Shown here: positions 1 to 9,755 of the stretch, piece after piece
How positions within the stretch are numbered: position 1 is the first letter of the stretch
Layout: each line of letters starts with the position of its first letter
NCBI RefSeq assembly: GCF_016908515.1
Contig: NZ_JAFBEA010000001.1
Location: forward strand, 124,001 to 188,000
DNA: 64,000 bases
Reading direction: 5' to 3'
From: Virgibacillus halotolerans
GTDB lineage: Bacteria; Bacillota; Bacilli; Bacillales; Amphibacillaceae
Notes under the pieces: model-generated
Seen by the model: the letters and a program-made list of their open reading frames with translations, nothing else
Told to the model about the DNA's origin: nothing
Databases searched by the model: none
Program-made: the position numbers and the translations under genes

Positions 1-1
1 G

Positions 2-877
2 GATGGTGAGATAGTTGGTGTATTGTGTGGAAAAGAAAATTTAGAGCAGCAAGCGCAAGAAATGATCTATTATGGTGCGAACCGCGTCGTAACGGTTGCA
101 CACGATAATTTGGAAACGTATACACCGGAAGGGTATGGTCAAGCGGTTCTAGCTGTTATTGAAGCAGAATCTCCAGGTGGCATTGTGATGGGGCATACGT
201 CCATTGGAAAGGATTTAACACCTAAATTAGCTAGTAAATTAGGATCTGGACTTGTATCTGACGCGGTTGAGATTCAAACCGATGGGGATGAAGTGACATT
301 TATCAGACCGATTTATTCCGGAAAGGCATTCGAGAAGAAAGTCATTACGAGTGGATTGACATTTGTGACGATTCGACCGAATAACATCGCAATGTCGGAA
401 CGGGATGAGTCCCGAACGGGTGAAGTAACAGCAAAAGAAGTGGATATTACCGATCTGCGGACCGTGATCAAAGATGTGATCCGAAAAGCTTCTGAAGGTG
501 TTGATTTGTCTGAAGCAAACGTCATTGTTGCCGGAGGTCGTGGCGTGAAGAGTGCAGATGGATTTAAACCGCTCTATGAATTGGCTGATGCCCTAGGTGG
601 TGCAGTAGGAGCTTCCCGTGGTGCATGTGACGCCGATTATTGCGATTACTCCCTGCAAATTGGTCAGACGGGTAAAGTGGTCACACCGGATCTATATATT
701 GCAGTAGGGATATCAGGTGCTATCCAGCATCTCGCAGGTATGTCTAATTCTAAAGTGATCGTAGCGATTAACAAGGATGCAGAATCGAACATTTTTAATG
801 TAGCGGATTACGGGATTGTCGGAGACCTGTTTGAAATTATTCCTTTACTTATTGAAGAAGTGAAACAGTTGAAATAA
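2..877 (+). CDS. etfA: electron transfer flavoprotein alpha subunit, 5' truncated by window edge
   Basis: The frame is open from base 2, so the true start lies upstream and roughly 30-40 N-terminal residues are missing. EtfA pairs with EtfB, binds FAD and passes electrons from acyl-CoA dehydrogenases to the quinone pool. The C-terminal FAD domain is clear: VAGGRGV, then SRGACDADY, the QIGQTGKVV segment, and GISGAIQHLAGM followed by VAINKD. It is followed by a weak hairpin and trxA, the order seen in B. subtilis. Family identity is firm; only the start is unknown. Confidence 0.95.
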   Translation, partial: DGEIVGVLCGKENLEQQAQEMIYYGANRVVTVAHDNLETYTPEGYGQAVLAVIEAESPGGIVMGHTSIGKDLTPKLASKLGSGLVSDAVEIQTDGDEVTFIRPIYSGKAFEKKVITSGLTFVTIRPNNIAMSERDESRTGEVTAKEVDITDLRTVIKDVIRKASEGVDLSEANVIVAGGRGVKSADGFKPLYELADALGGAVGASRGACDADYCDYSLQIGQTGKVVTPDLYIAVGISGAIQHLAGMSNSKVIVAINKDAESNIFNVADYGIVGDLFEIIPLLIEEVKQLK

Positions 878-882
878 ACGAA

Positions 883-917
883 AGGGGTCTGGATGATCGC
901 AGTCTGGACCTCTTATT
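883..917 (+). terminator. probable terminator after etfA
   Basis: An 11-bp stem (883-893 with 903-913, containing G-U pairs) encloses a 9-nt loop just after the etfA stop. The following T-run is short (TATTTA), so termination may be weak. Confidence 0.45.
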
Positions 918-1013
918 TACGTCATAAGCAAACTAGTAGCATGTGTGTACCAACGATGATATACTCTAGTTTAGAAAGTGCATGATATACATGCTTGATA
1001 AGGAGGAGTATAA

Positions 1014-1328
1014 TTGGCTATCGTAAATGTAACGGATCAGAATTTCACAGAAGAGACTTCCAAAGGACTCGTTTTAGCGGACTTTTGGGCGCCATGGTGT
1101 GGACCTTGTAAAATGATTGCACCCCTTCTGGAAGAAATTGATGGTGAAATGGAAGAGAAAGTTCAAATAGTAAAATTAGATGTAGATGAAAACCAGGAAA
1201 CAGCTGGTAAATTTGGAGTAATGAGTATCCCTACATTATTGCTGTTCAAGGATGGCGAAGTAGTGGATCAGGTTATTGGCTTTCAGCCTAAAGAAGCATT
1301 AGTTGATCTAATTAACAAACATGCTTAA
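1014..1328 (+). CDS. trxA: thioredoxin
   Basis: A 104-residue cytoplasmic thiol-disulfide reductant with the WCGPCK active site near residues 28-33 and the conserved cis-proline in SIPTLLLF. The length is normal for the family. The start is a TTG with an AGGAGG-type ribosome site about 8 nt upstream; translation gives [11 protein letters not shown], as in other Bacillus TrxA. It stands alone between two hairpins. It lies upstream of uvrC as in B. subtilis, where trxA is an essential stress-induced gene. Confidence 0.97.
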   Translation: MAIVNVTDQNFTEETSKGLVLADFWAPWCGPCKMIAPLLEEIDGEMEEKVQIVKLDVDENQETAGKFGVMSIPTLLLFKDGEVVDQVIGFQPKEALVDLINKHA

Positions 1329-1344
1329 AGTAAGTATGAATTAT

Positions 1345-1382
1345 GGAATCCCTTGTTGCATCATGTAACAGGGGATTTTCTT
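1345..1382 (+). terminator. terminator after trxA
   Basis: Stem AATCCCTTGTT (1347-1357) pairs with AACAGGGGATT (1367-1377), one wobble pair, followed by TTTTCTT. Confidence 0.8.
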
Positions 1383-1415
1383 GCTTAACCTAATATATAA
1401 TAAGGAATGTATCAA

Positions 1416-3197
1416 ATGATGAACGAAAATATAAAAGCAAAGTTAGCTGTTCTTCCTGCACAGCCAGGATGTTATTTAATGAAAGACCGTCACAATACCG
1501 TTATTTATGTTGGTAAATCAAAATTGCTGAAAAATCGGGTACGTTCCTATTTCAATGGTGCGAATGATCGTAAAACACAACGGCTTGTCCAGGAAATTAC
1601 AGATTTTGAGTATATCGTGACCTCATCAGAAATTGAAGCACTTATTTTAGAAATGAATTTAATTAAAAAGTATGATCCTAAATATAATGTGATGTTGAAA
1701 GATGATAAATCATATCCCTATTTGAAAATAACTTCCGAAAGGCATCCCCGATTACTTATTACACGTAGAGTAAAGAAAGATAAGGGGAAATATTTTGGCC
1801 CGTATCCGAATGTGATTGCGGCGAAAGAAACAAAAAAATTGCTTGATCGCTTATACCCATTAAGAAAATGTAACAATCCTCCGGGACGGCCTTGCCTTTA
1901 TTATCATATGAATCAATGTCTTGCATGCAGTGAGAACCCGCCCACAGTAAAGGAATATCAGGCAATTGTCCAGGATATTACTTCTTTTCTGCAAGGTGGC
2001 TACGGTAATATCAAAAAAGATTTGAATTCCAAGATGTATGAGGCCAGTGAACATTTAAATTTTGAACGGGCAAAGGAATTACGGGACCAGATCCAGCACA
2101 TTGAAATTGTCATGGAACAACAAAAAATGTCTATCAATGATCACACGGATATCGATATATTCGGCTATAGCTATGATAAAGGCTGGATGTGTATTCAGGT
2201 CTTTTTTATTAGACAGGGAAAATTAATCGAGAGAGATGTGTCTGTCTTTCCGTTTTTTGATGAACCGGAAGAGAATTTCATTAGTTATATTGGTCGATTT
2301 TATTTGCACCAGCATCATCCAAAACCAAAACAAATCCTGTTGCCGATTGGAGCAGATAATGAGTTGGTTAAAGAATTATTAGAAATTGAAGTTCACACAC
2401 CGTTTAGAGGCAGGAAAAAAGAATTAGTGGAACTCGCAATGGAAAACGCAAATATTTCACTGCAGGAAAAGTTTTCATTGATTGAACGAGATGAAGAACG
2501 GACCATTCAGGCTGTCGAACAATTAGGAGAAGCATTAAATATTGAAATACCCCATCGGATTGAAGCATTTGATAATTCAAATATTCAAGGGACAGACCCT
2601 GTTTCAGCTATGGTTGTTTTTATTGATGGAAAACAGAATAAGAACGAATATCGTAAATATAAGATTAGAGATGTAGAGGGACCAGATGATTATGAAACAA
2701 TGCGTGAGGTAATTAGAAGACGATATTCCAGGGTTTTAAAGGATAAACTACCATTACCGGATTTAATCATTGTAGATGGCGGAAAAGGCCAAATGAGTGT
2801 CGCCTTAGATGTGTTGGAAAACGAATTAGGATTGGACATCCCACTGTGTGGTTTGGTCAAAGATGATAAACATAAAACAAGTGAATTGTTGTATGGATCA
2901 CCACCAGAGATAATGGATCTATCCAGGAAGTCGCAGGAGTTCTATCTTGTACAGCGCATCCAGGATGAAGTCCACAGGTTTGCCATCACATTTCACCGGC
3001 AATTACGCGGAAAAGGTTTATTCCAATCTGAACTGGACAGGATTCCAGGTGTTGGTGAAAAGCGTCGAAAACTGCTACTTACCCATTTTAAGTCACTTGG
3101 AGAAATAAAAAAGGCGTCCATTGCCGATCTAACAAAGCTAGGTATCCCAATCAACACAGCGGAAGATATTATTGGTCATTTAAATGAAAAAGATTAA
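1416..3197 (+). CDS. uvrC: excinuclease ABC subunit C
   Basis: UvrC makes the dual incisions of nucleotide excision repair within the UvrB-DNA complex. The N-terminal GIY-YIG nuclease domain reads GCYLM...VIYVGKS...NRVRSYF. It is followed by a Cys cluster ([20 protein letters not shown]), a UVR helix pair ([22 protein letters not shown]), the RNase H-like nuclease domain ([19 protein letters not shown]) and C-terminal helix-hairpin-helix motifs (IPGVGEKRR). At about 593 residues it is full length. AAGGAA at 1402-1407 is best spaced for the ATG at 1416 or 1419, so an ATG at 1407 is unlikely. Confidence 0.96.
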   Translation: MMNENIKAKLAVLPAQPGCYLMKDRHNTVIYVGKSKLLKNRVRSYFNGANDRKTQRLVQEITDFEYIVTSSEIEALILEMNLIKKYDPKYNVMLKDDKSYPYLKITSERHPRLLITRRVKKDKGKYFGPYPNVIAAKETKKLLDRLYPLRKCNNPPGRPCLYYHMNQCLACSENPPTVKEYQAIVQDITSFLQGGYGNIKKDLNSKMYEASEHLNFERAKELRDQIQHIEIVMEQQKMSINDHTDIDIFGYSYDKGWMCIQVFFIRQGKLIERDVSVFPFFDEPEENFISYIGRFYLHQHHPKPKQILLPIGADNELVKELLEIEVHTPFRGRKKELVELAMENANISLQEKFSLIERDEERTIQAVEQLGEALNIEIPHRIEAFDNSNIQGTDPVSAMVVFIDGKQNKNEYRKYKIRDVEGPDDYETMREVIRRRYSRVLKDKLPLPDLIIVDGGKGQMSVALDVLENELGLDIPLCGLVKDDKHKTSELLYGSPPEIMDLSRKSQEFYLVQRIQDEVHRFAITFHRQLRGKGLFQSELDRIPGVGEKRRKLLLTHFKSLGEIKKASIADLTKLGIPINTAEDIIGHLNEKD

Positions 3198-3291
3198 AAG
3201 ATTTTGCTTATCGCGAATCCTTGGGGGCGCCTTAGCTCGAACTTATTCGGATGCCCCAAAAATGTATACTTATTTTCATTCAGTGAAATAT

Positions 3292-3327
3292 AAAAAAGCT
3301 GTAGTTCATTGTGAACTGCAGCTTTTT
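3292..3327. terminator. bidirectional terminator between uvrC and yslB
   Basis: Near-perfect stem AAAAAGCTG.AGTTCA with TGAACT.CAGCTTTTT around a 3-nt loop. The A-run and T-run at the two sides let it serve both convergent genes. Confidence 0.85.
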
Positions 3328-3334
3328 GAGAGTT

Positions 3335-3772
3335 TTAATGTGTAAAGAAAACCGAAAACTCAACCTGCATGATTTTGCTGTTGATTTCTTCTACACACTC
3401 ACATTCCACATTCTCTAATTGTTGTATCGCTTCAGCCAAAAAACCTGATTCCAAGTAAAACTCAATGTCTAACGAAGCTTGTAGTCTCCGCGCAATTGAA
3501 TCAGACATTAAATGAAATACAAGTTCTTTTTTCTTTTCTTTGACTAATTCGAGCTTACCCCATCCCATTTTTTCAAAGGTATAGTAAATGTCTTCTACTG
3601 CTTGTAAATCGAGACTTCTTGCCAAATTTCTTCCCATAAAGTAAAGCAATGTCTTTGATTCTGTTCCTAATAATTCAGGCAATGTCATATATCTAAGTAC
3701 ATCATAACCGGCACCTGCAGTATATAAATCCTCTAGTTGAGAAACGGGCAATAATTGTTGTGTTTTTGACAT
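3335..3772 (-). CDS. yslB: YslB-like DUF2507 protein
   Basis: A soluble protein of about 145 residues of the DUF2507/YslB family, whose function is not established. Typical features are the YDVLRYMTLPELLGTES segment near the N terminus and the GFLAEAIQQ region near the C terminus. An AAAGGA site is spaced 8 nt from the ATG at 3772, which gives MSKTQQLLPV; the longer frame to 3793 has no site of its own. It lies convergent to uvrC and upstream of sdhC on the opposite strand, the location of yslB in B. subtilis. Confidence 0.85.
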   Translation of the reverse strand: MSKTQQLLPVSQLEDLYTAGAGYDVLRYMTLPELLGTESKTLLYFMGRNLARSLDLQAVEDIYYTFEKMGWGKLELVKEKKKELVFHLMSDSIARRLQASLDIEFYLESGFLAEAIQQLENVECECVEEINSKIMQVEFSVFFTH

Positions 3773-3910
3773 TGGTGTCATCCTTTCCGTCATTATCTAT
3801 CGATTGCTTCTCGATAAATATCGATAGACTCATTATCCATATAACAAAGGAATTTAGCAAGTACACGCATCAGATTTCAGTTAACTTTTTGTGTTTTACA
3901 GTTACTTATC

Positions 3911-3939
3911 TTGACGCTTATTGTAGTAAGAAGTACAAT
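3911..3939 (+). promoter_or_regulatory. SigA-type promoter of the sdh operon
   Basis: TTGACG (3911-3916), 17-bp spacer, TACAAT (3934-3939). Transcription would leave an untranslated leader of about 100 nt before sdhC. Confidence 0.75.
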
Positions 3940-4046
3940 AAATATGTCACAATTCGAACATGGGTGCAGAATTTATGTGAAATTATACTAATGTCTTGTT
4001 GTGCAGCAATTTATTAAGAATACATAATTGATTAAGGGGGGTAAAC

Positions 4047-4667
4047 ATGGCAGATCATCGTGAATTTAATTACAGGCGGTTACACTCGCTTCTAGGTGTA
4101 ATTCCAATCGGTGTCTTTCTGGTTCAGCACTTGGTGGTGAATCATTTTGCTGTGTATGGTGAGGAAAGTTTTAATAAAGCAGCAGGATTTATGGCAGGGC
4201 TACCATTTGTACTAGTGTTGGAAACGTTTGTAATCTATCTGCCCATATTGTTTCATGCGATTTTAGGGGTTTATATTGTTTTTACAGCACGAAATAATGT
4301 GAAAAATTACGGGTATTTCCGTAACTGGATGTTCAAGTTACAACGAATTACCGGTGTTATTGTGCTTGTATTTATCGCATGGCATGTATGGGAAACACGG
4401 ATTCAGATTGGACTTGGAAATGCAGATTTAGATTATAGCTTAATGGAAAATATTTTAACGAATCCAATTATGTTCTGGTTTTACATCATTGGGGTTGTTT
4501 CAGCTGTTTTCCACTTTGCGAATGGGCTATGGAGCTTTGCAGTGACTTGGGGCTTAACACAATCGCCAAAATCACAGAAAGTAGTTTCATATGCAACTAT
4601 ACTTATATTCTTAGTGATCAGTTACATTGGTGTCAGAACGTTGATTCAATTTGCATACGGAGCGTAA
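4047..4667 (+). CDS. sdhC: succinate dehydrogenase cytochrome b558 subunit
   Basis: Membrane anchor of complex II. The 206-residue protein has five hydrophobic segments, with haem-ligand-type histidines near them (RRLHSLLGVIPIG, LVQHLVV, FHAILGVYI, AWHVWETR, FHFANGLWSF), the di-haem single-subunit type known from B. subtilis. The start follows AAGGGGGG. It is first in sdhCAB, with 24 bp to sdhA. Confidence 0.96.
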   Translation: MADHREFNYRRLHSLLGVIPIGVFLVQHLVVNHFAVYGEESFNKAAGFMAGLPFVLVLETFVIYLPILFHAILGVYIVFTARNNVKNYGYFRNWMFKLQRITGVIVLVFIAWHVWETRIQIGLGNADLDYSLMENILTNPIMFWFYIIGVVSAVFHFANGLWSFAVTWGLTQSPKSQKVVSYATILIFLVISYIGVRTLIQFAYGA

Positions 4668-4691
4668 AAATAGAAGGAGTGAGTATTTAAA

Positions 4692-6443
4692 ATGAGTAAT
4701 CGTAAAATTGCCATTGTAGGTGGTGGGCTTGCCGGTTTGATGGCAACCATCAAGGCAGCAGAAGCAGGCGTAAATGTTGACCTGTTTTCCATTGTTCCTG
4801 TTAAACGCTCTCACTCTGTGTGTGCCCAGGGCGGTATAAATGGTGCAGTGAACACAAAAGGTGAGGGGGACTCTCCTGCAAAACACTTAGATGACACCGT
4901 GTACGGTGGGGACTTTTTAGCAAACCAGCCACCGGTAAAAGCAATGTGTGACGCGGCACCAGGAATTATCAGCTTGTTGGATCGTATGGGTGTTATGTTT
5001 AACCGTACGCCGGAAGGTCTGCTTGATTTCCGACGTTTTGGTGGAACAAGTGTCCATCGTACGGCATATGCAGGGGCAACTACTGGACAACAGTTACTAT
5101 ATGCACTGGATGAACAAGTTCGTCGTTATGAAGTAGAAGGATTAGTAACGAAATATGAAGGATGGGAATTCCTTGGGGCAATTATTGATGAAAACGGTGT
5201 CGGTAAAGGGATTGTCGGACAAGATATTAAAACCCATGAAATAAAATCATTTGCCTCAGATGCAACGATTATGGCAACCGGCGGACCGGGAATTATCTTT
5301 GGAAAATCGACAAACTCAATGATTAATACGGGTTCCGCAGCAAGTGAGCTGTATCAGCAAGGTGCAAGATATGCAAATGGAGAGTTTATTCAAATACATC
5401 CAACTGCAATCCCGGGGGATGACAAACTGCGCCTCATGAGTGAGTCAGCTCGTGGTGAAGGTGGGCGTATTTGGACATATAAAGACGGCGAACCTTGGTA
5501 CTTCCTAGAAGAAAAATATCCTGCTTACGGAAATCTTGTAACACGTGATATTGCTACAAGAGAAATTTTTGATGTGTGTGTGAATCAAAAACTAGGAATA
5601 AACGGAGAAAACATGGTTTATCTTGATTTATCCCATAAAGATCCGGATGAATTGGATGTTAAGCTTGGCGGTATCCTTGAAATCTATGAAAAATTCGTTG
5701 GAGAAGATCCGAAAAAAGTACCAATGAAAATTTTCCCTGCTGTTCACTATTCGATGGGTGGATTATGGGTGGATTATGATCAAATGACAAGTATTCCGGG
5801 AATATTCGCAGCTGGCGAATGTGATTATTCACAACACGGTGGTAATAGACTGGGAGCTAACTCCTTATTATCAGCGATTTATGGTGGCTCTGTTGCCGGA
5901 CCAAACGCAATCAAATATATTGATGGATTGGAAACGCATGTAGAAGATATGTCTCCTGAGCTATTTGAGGACAGACAAAAAGAAGAACAAGAGAAATTTG
6001 ATAAACTGATGAGTATGGATGGCGAAGAAAATGCTTACCAAATTCATGCAGAGCTCGGTGAATGGATGACAGATAATGTCACGGTTGTTCGCCATAATGA
6101 CAGATTGAAAAAAACAGATGAAAAAATCAAAGAATTGATGGAACGCTGGGAAAACATAAATATTAATGATACTTCCCGTTGGAGTAACCAGGGTGTTATG
6201 TTCACACGTCAATTGAAAAACATGCTGCAGTTAGCACGTGTTATAACTATTGGAGCGCTAAACCGTAATGAAAGTCGTGGGGCACATTACAAACCGGATT
6301 ATCCTGAAAGAAATGATGAAGAATGGTTGAAAACGACCATAGCTACTTATGATAAAGAAAAAAATGAACCAGTATTCACATATGAAGAGGTAGACACTTC
6401 TTTAGTTAAGCCAAGGTTACGAGACTATACAAAAGCACATTAG
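4692..6443 (+). CDS. sdhA: succinate dehydrogenase flavoprotein subunit
   Basis: This subunit oxidises succinate to fumarate and feeds electrons to SdhB. It has the N-terminal FAD-binding GGGLAGL motif, the covalent-flavin histidine region SHSVCAQGGINGAV, the catalytic HPTAIPG and ARGEGG segments, and the HYSMGGLWVD and GGNRLGANSLL motifs. At 583 residues it matches the B. subtilis-type enzyme. The start ATG follows GAAGGAGTGAG. Confidence 0.98.
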   Translation: MSNRKIAIVGGGLAGLMATIKAAEAGVNVDLFSIVPVKRSHSVCAQGGINGAVNTKGEGDSPAKHLDDTVYGGDFLANQPPVKAMCDAAPGIISLLDRMGVMFNRTPEGLLDFRRFGGTSVHRTAYAGATTGQQLLYALDEQVRRYEVEGLVTKYEGWEFLGAIIDENGVGKGIVGQDIKTHEIKSFASDATIMATGGPGIIFGKSTNSMINTGSAASELYQQGARYANGEFIQIHPTAIPGDDKLRLMSESARGEGGRIWTYKDGEPWYFLEEKYPAYGNLVTRDIATREIFDVCVNQKLGINGENMVYLDLSHKDPDELDVKLGGILEIYEKFVGEDPKKVPMKIFPAVHYSMGGLWVDYDQMTSIPGIFAAGECDYSQHGGNRLGANSLLSAIYGGSVAGPNAIKYIDGLETHVEDMSPELFEDRQKEEQEKFDKLMSMDGEENAYQIHAELGEWMTDNVTVVRHNDRLKKTDEKIKELMERWENININDTSRWSNQGVMFTRQLKNMLQLARVITIGALNRNESRGAHYKPDYPERNDEEWLKTTIATYDKEKNEPVFTYEEVDTSLVKPRLRDYTKAH

Positions 6444-6460
6444 AGGGGAGAAGATAAAAA

Positions 6461-7225
6461 ATGGCTGAACAATCAACAGTTACTTTTATTATAACGCGGC
6501 AAGATGGCCCAGATTCTGCTCCTTATGAAGAAACATTTAATATACCTTACAAACCAAATATGAATGTTATCTCTGGGTTAATGGAAGTCAGAAGAAATCC
6601 CGTAAATGCAAACGGTGAAAAGACAACACCGGTTTATTGGGATATGAACTGTCTAGAGGAAGTATGCGGTGCTTGTTCTATGGTTATTAACGGGACAGCG
6701 AGACAATCATGTACCGCGCTTGTTGACAAATTAGAGCAACCAATTCGTTTAGAACCGATGAGCACATTCCCGGTTGTTCGCGATCTAATTGTAGATCGTG
6801 AACGGATGTTTGACGCTTTAAAACAAGTAAAAGCTTGGATTCCAATTGATGGAACCTATGATTTGGGATCTGGTCCACGTATGCCTGAGAAAAAACGCCA
6901 ATGGGCATATGAGTTATCAAAATGTATGTCATGTGGTGTGTGTTTAGAAGCTTGTCCAAATGTTAATGATAAATCAAACTTTATTGGACCTGCCGCGCTA
7001 TCGCAAGCCCGCTTATTCAATGCACACCCAACAGGTGAAATGAATAAAAGCGATCGTCTTGATGGATTGATGGAAGATGGGGGAATTGACGGCTGTGGGA
7101 ACGCACAAAATTGTGTTCAAGTTTGTCCAAAAGGAATTCCATTGACCACGTCTATTGCAGCAATGAACCGTGCAACCAATATACAAGCATTTAAAAATTT
7201 CTTTGGCAGTGACAATGCCCAATAA
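6461..7225 (+). CDS. sdhB: succinate dehydrogenase iron-sulfur subunit
   Basis: Carries electrons from SdhA flavin to quinone. The plant-type [2Fe-2S] cysteines are in CLEEVCGACSMVINGTARQSC-like order. Two bacterial ferredoxin clusters follow: CMSCGVCLEACP and CGNAQNCVQVCPKGIP. The 254-residue length and cysteine spacing are intact. It ends the sdhCAB operon before a strong terminator. Confidence 0.98.
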   Translation: MAEQSTVTFIITRQDGPDSAPYEETFNIPYKPNMNVISGLMEVRRNPVNANGEKTTPVYWDMNCLEEVCGACSMVINGTARQSCTALVDKLEQPIRLEPMSTFPVVRDLIVDRERMFDALKQVKAWIPIDGTYDLGSGPRMPEKKRQWAYELSKCMSCGVCLEACPNVNDKSNFIGPAALSQARLFNAHPTGEMNKSDRLDGLMEDGGIDGCGNAQNCVQVCPKGIPLTTSIAAMNRATNIQAFKNFFGSDNAQ

Positions 7226-7239
7226 TCTTTAAGTGCAAA

Positions 7240-7273
7240 AGGGCCCTTACGATTAATTGTAAGGGCCTCTTTT
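7240..7273 (+). terminator. terminator of sdhCAB
   Basis: GGCCCTTAC (7242-7250) pairs perfectly with GTAAGGGCC (7259-7267), followed by TCTTTT. Confidence 0.9.
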
Positions 7274-7309
7274 ACATAAATGTAAAGTTGTTGGAAAGGA
7301 GGAAGGGTA

Positions 7310-7753
7310 TTGAAACAAATTTCATATATTAAGGATATAGATACATGGAGAGCCGGCTTTTCCTTTTCGATCCCGATTAATATTCGCTTTTCAGAAACGG
7401 ATATGTTTGGACATGTTAATAATGTGTCTCCGTTTATCTATTTTGAGGAAGCAAGAATTGAATTTTTAAAAACAATTGGTTTATTTGATGATCCGAATAA
7501 TGATGAAGGTATGCCGATCGTGGCAGATTTGCAGTGTGACTACTTGCAGCAAATGTTTTTTGGTGAAAAAATAAATTTGTATGTAAGGGTAGATCATGTA
7601 GGAAACACATCACTTGATGTTCATTACATGGCATTAAATGAAAAGGGAGAAATCTCATTAACTGGCCGGGGGAGAATGGTCTATATTCATCCGGGGACAG
7701 GTAAGCCAATCCAGATAACAGATGAAATCAAGCAAGCACTTCTGGAAAAATAA
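7310..7753 (+). CDS. ysmA: acyl-CoA thioesterase, hot-dog fold (YsmA-like)
   Basis: A 147-residue 4HBT/FadM-type thioesterase. The hallmark is IRFSETDMFGHVNNVSPFIYFEEARIEFL, where the Asp-Met-Phe-Gly-His stretch holds the catalytic aspartate. The substrate is not predictable. The start is a TTG after GGAGGAAGGG. It lies between sdhB and gerE, the position of ysmA in B. subtilis, so the symbol rests on synteny plus family. Confidence 0.8.
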   Translation: MKQISYIKDIDTWRAGFSFSIPINIRFSETDMFGHVNNVSPFIYFEEARIEFLKTIGLFDDPNNDEGMPIVADLQCDYLQQMFFGEKINLYVRVDHVGNTSLDVHYMALNEKGEISLTGRGRMVYIHPGTGKPIQITDEIKQALLEK

Positions 7754-7816
7754 GCAAAACAAGTCTGATATTAGGGAACTTGGCATTCGCCGTGTTTTTA
7801 ATTACTGTCAAAAAAT

Positions 7817-7849
7817 AAAACCGACTTCTCAATGAAAAGTCGGTTTTTC
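7817..7849. terminator. bidirectional terminator between ysmA and gerE
   Basis: AAAACCGACTT (7817-7827) pairs with AAGTCGGTTTT, flanked by A-rich and T-rich sides; it can serve both convergent genes. Confidence 0.85.
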
Positions 7850-7923
7850 ACACTTAACCGGTAGAATGGTTCAACTAAAGAACGGTCGGTACATGCACCA
7901 GCCGTTTAAAGTTCAACTTTCGT

Positions 7924-8148
7924 TTAGAGTTTTAGTTCCCCCATACGAAGGAGCTCTACTACGGCTTGTGATCGCCCCTTAACTCCCAGCTTTTGCATGG
8001 CATTTGAAATGTGATTTCGAACAGTTTTTTCGGATATAAACAATTCCTGGGCAATTTCCTTTGTTGTCTTGTCTTGTACTAACAGTTCGAACACTTCTTT
8101 TTCACGCTTGGTTAGTATTTGCTTCGATTTGTACTCGTTTTCCTTCAA
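7924..8148 (-). CDS. gerE: GerE, LuxR-type late sporulation regulator
   Basis: A 74-residue protein that is almost only a LuxR-type helix-turn-helix (LTKREKEVFELLVQDKTTKEIAQELFISEKTVRNHISNAMQKLGVKGR), the unusual minimal form of GerE. In B. subtilis it acts last in the mother cell, switching on and off SigK-dependent coat genes. The start is a TTG 8 nt after AAGGAGGGG. A match to the SigK consensus lies upstream (8209-8237). Confidence 0.95.
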   Translation of the reverse strand: MKENEYKSKQILTKREKEVFELLVQDKTTKEIAQELFISEKTVRNHISNAMQKLGVKGRSQAVVELLRMGELKL

Positions 8149-8208
8149 ATGTTAACCCCTCCTTGCTGTCATAGAGCATCATGCTGAAGGGAAATTATTC
8201 AGTCCTTA

Positions 8209-8237
8209 TAGCTTATGAAGCCGTAAAGAAACAGTGC
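8209..8237 (-). promoter_or_regulatory. SigK-type promoter of gerE
   Basis: On the minus strand the -10 is CATAAGCTA (8209-8217), an exact match to CATAnnnTA. A GCAC (8234-8237) provides the -35 AC, with 16 bp between. gerE is known to be SigK-dependent in B. subtilis. Confidence 0.75.
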
Positions 8238-8379
8238 GTGTCATCATCTTAAATATTAAGAACTCGGGCGACCATCCTTTCAAATCGTGGATAACATCCA
8301 TTCACCATGGTATCTTTTTTCATGTAACGTTCAAAAATATGATAAACTATTAAAAAGTACAGCAGTGGGAGGTAAGGAG

Positions 8380-8832
8380 TTGAAAAGTGAAGTATCCATT
8401 GAATCAATTAAAAAGTTAGAAAAAAGACTTCGCTATATATCGGGTACAATTAAGCAAAATGGTCGTAAAATATTAAATAATTACCCGATCACATCTCCAC
8501 AATTTATCGCGTTACAATGGTTATTGGAAGAGGGAGATTTAACGATTGGAGAGCTTTCCAATAAAATCAGCCTTGCTTTCAGTACAACAACAGATTTAGT
8601 GGATCGTATGGAGAAGAATGAACTGGTAGAAAGAACCCGTGACTTGAAGGACCGGCGCGTTGTGCGTATTCATCTTTTGGAAAAGGGAAAGGTCATCATT
8701 CATGAAGTGATTGAAAAGCGACAGGTATATCTAGGAGAAGTTTTAGAGAAATTCACTGAGGAGCAGACAAGCTCATTAAATGAACTTCTCGATTTCCTCC
8801 ACGAACAAATGAAAATGGTAGATGAAAAATAA
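8380..8832 (+). CDS. ysmB: MarR-family transcriptional regulator (YsmB-like)
   Basis: Winged-helix regulator of about 150 residues. The recognition region is LTIGELSNKISLAFSTTTDLVDRMEKNELVERTRDLKDRRVVRIHLLEKG, a classic MarR wing. The target and ligand are unknown. I prefer the TTG at 8380, which has GGGAGGT 6 nt upstream, to the ATG at 8287, which adds 31 residues unlike MarR proteins and has no ribosome site. It overlaps the racE region; in B. subtilis ysmB also precedes racE. Confidence 0.85.
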   Translation: MKSEVSIESIKKLEKRLRYISGTIKQNGRKILNNYPITSPQFIALQWLLEEGDLTIGELSNKISLAFSTTTDLVDRMEKNELVERTRDLKDRRVVRIHLLEKGKVIIHEVIEKRQVYLGEVLEKFTEEQTSSLNELLDFLHEQMKMVDEK

Positions 8833-8854
8833 CAGCATAGAAGAGGCGATTTTT

Positions 8855-9664
8855 TTGGATCAGGCTATCGGTGTAATTGATTCTGGTGTTGGCGGCTTAA
8901 CAGTAGCGCACGAACTTATGCGTCAATTACCGAAAGAGCGATTAATTTACTTAGGGGATACGGCCAGATGCCCATATGGACCAAGGTCAAAAGCCGAGGT
9001 GCAAAAATTCACATTTGAAATGGTCGATTTTTTAATGAATAAAAATATAAAAATGCTTGTGATCGCATGTAATACTGCAACAGCTTTTACACTGAAAGCA
9101 CTGCAGGAAAAATTAACGATTCCTGTGATTGGCGTTATTCAGCCCGGTGCACGAGCAGCGATTAAGTCAACAAAGAATAACCGCGTTGGAGTGATTGGCA
9201 CGGAAGGAACGGTCAGAAGTCAGGCGTATACACAGGCATTACATAGTATAAATGAAAATATTCATGTTAATGCATTGGCATGTCCGCTATTCGTACCGAT
9301 GGTTGAGCAAGGAATATTATCAGGTCCGCAAGCAAAAGAAATTGTAGAGGAGTCATTACAACTATTTAAACTGAATAATCATCAGGACACACTGATTCTG
9401 GGTTGTACGCACTACCCCTTGATTAAAGATACGATACAGGAAGTCATTGGTATGGAAGTTACTGTGATTTCCTCTAGTGAGGAAACGGCACGGGAAACGA
9501 GTACGACCTTAGATGTTCATGGTTTGCTGTTTCATGGCGAACGCATAGCTAACCATGAATTTTATACGACGGGTGAGCTAGATATTTTTATTAAGATTTC
9601 CAAAAGTATCTTCCAGCATTCGAATCTGCAAACAGTCTCGATTGAACAAGCAATCTTAAACTAA
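8855..9664 (+). CDS. racE: glutamate racemase
   Basis: Makes D-glutamate for peptidoglycan. The two catalytic cysteines are in VIACNTATA and LGCTHYPL; the substrate loop DSGVGGLTV and GDTARCPYG are intact. The TTG at 8855, 8 nt after AGAGG, gives (M)DQAIGVIDSG, which matches RacE starts. The in-frame ATG at 8822 lies inside the end of ysmB and adds 11 atypical residues. The length is about 270 residues. Called murI in other organisms. Confidence 0.95.
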   Translation: MDQAIGVIDSGVGGLTVAHELMRQLPKERLIYLGDTARCPYGPRSKAEVQKFTFEMVDFLMNKNIKMLVIACNTATAFTLKALQEKLTIPVIGVIQPGARAAIKSTKNNRVGVIGTEGTVRSQAYTQALHSINENIHVNALACPLFVPMVEQGILSGPQAKEIVEESLQLFKLNNHQDTLILGCTHYPLIKDTIQEVIGMEVTVISSSEETARETSTTLDVHGLLFHGERIANHEFYTTGELDIFIKISKSIFQHSNLQTVSIEQAILN

Positions 9665-9755
9665 TTTTCTGCACAGATTAATTCTGCTTGCTTGGTCTAT
9701 TTCCTGCGATGGGCTCGTATATATAGTAATACAAACCATCGTAGGAGGGAACGAC

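Noticed and set aside
3760-4017. Plus-strand frame of 85 codons upstream of sdhC
   Set aside because: It overlaps yslB and contains the sdh promoter; no ribosome site and no recognisable domain.
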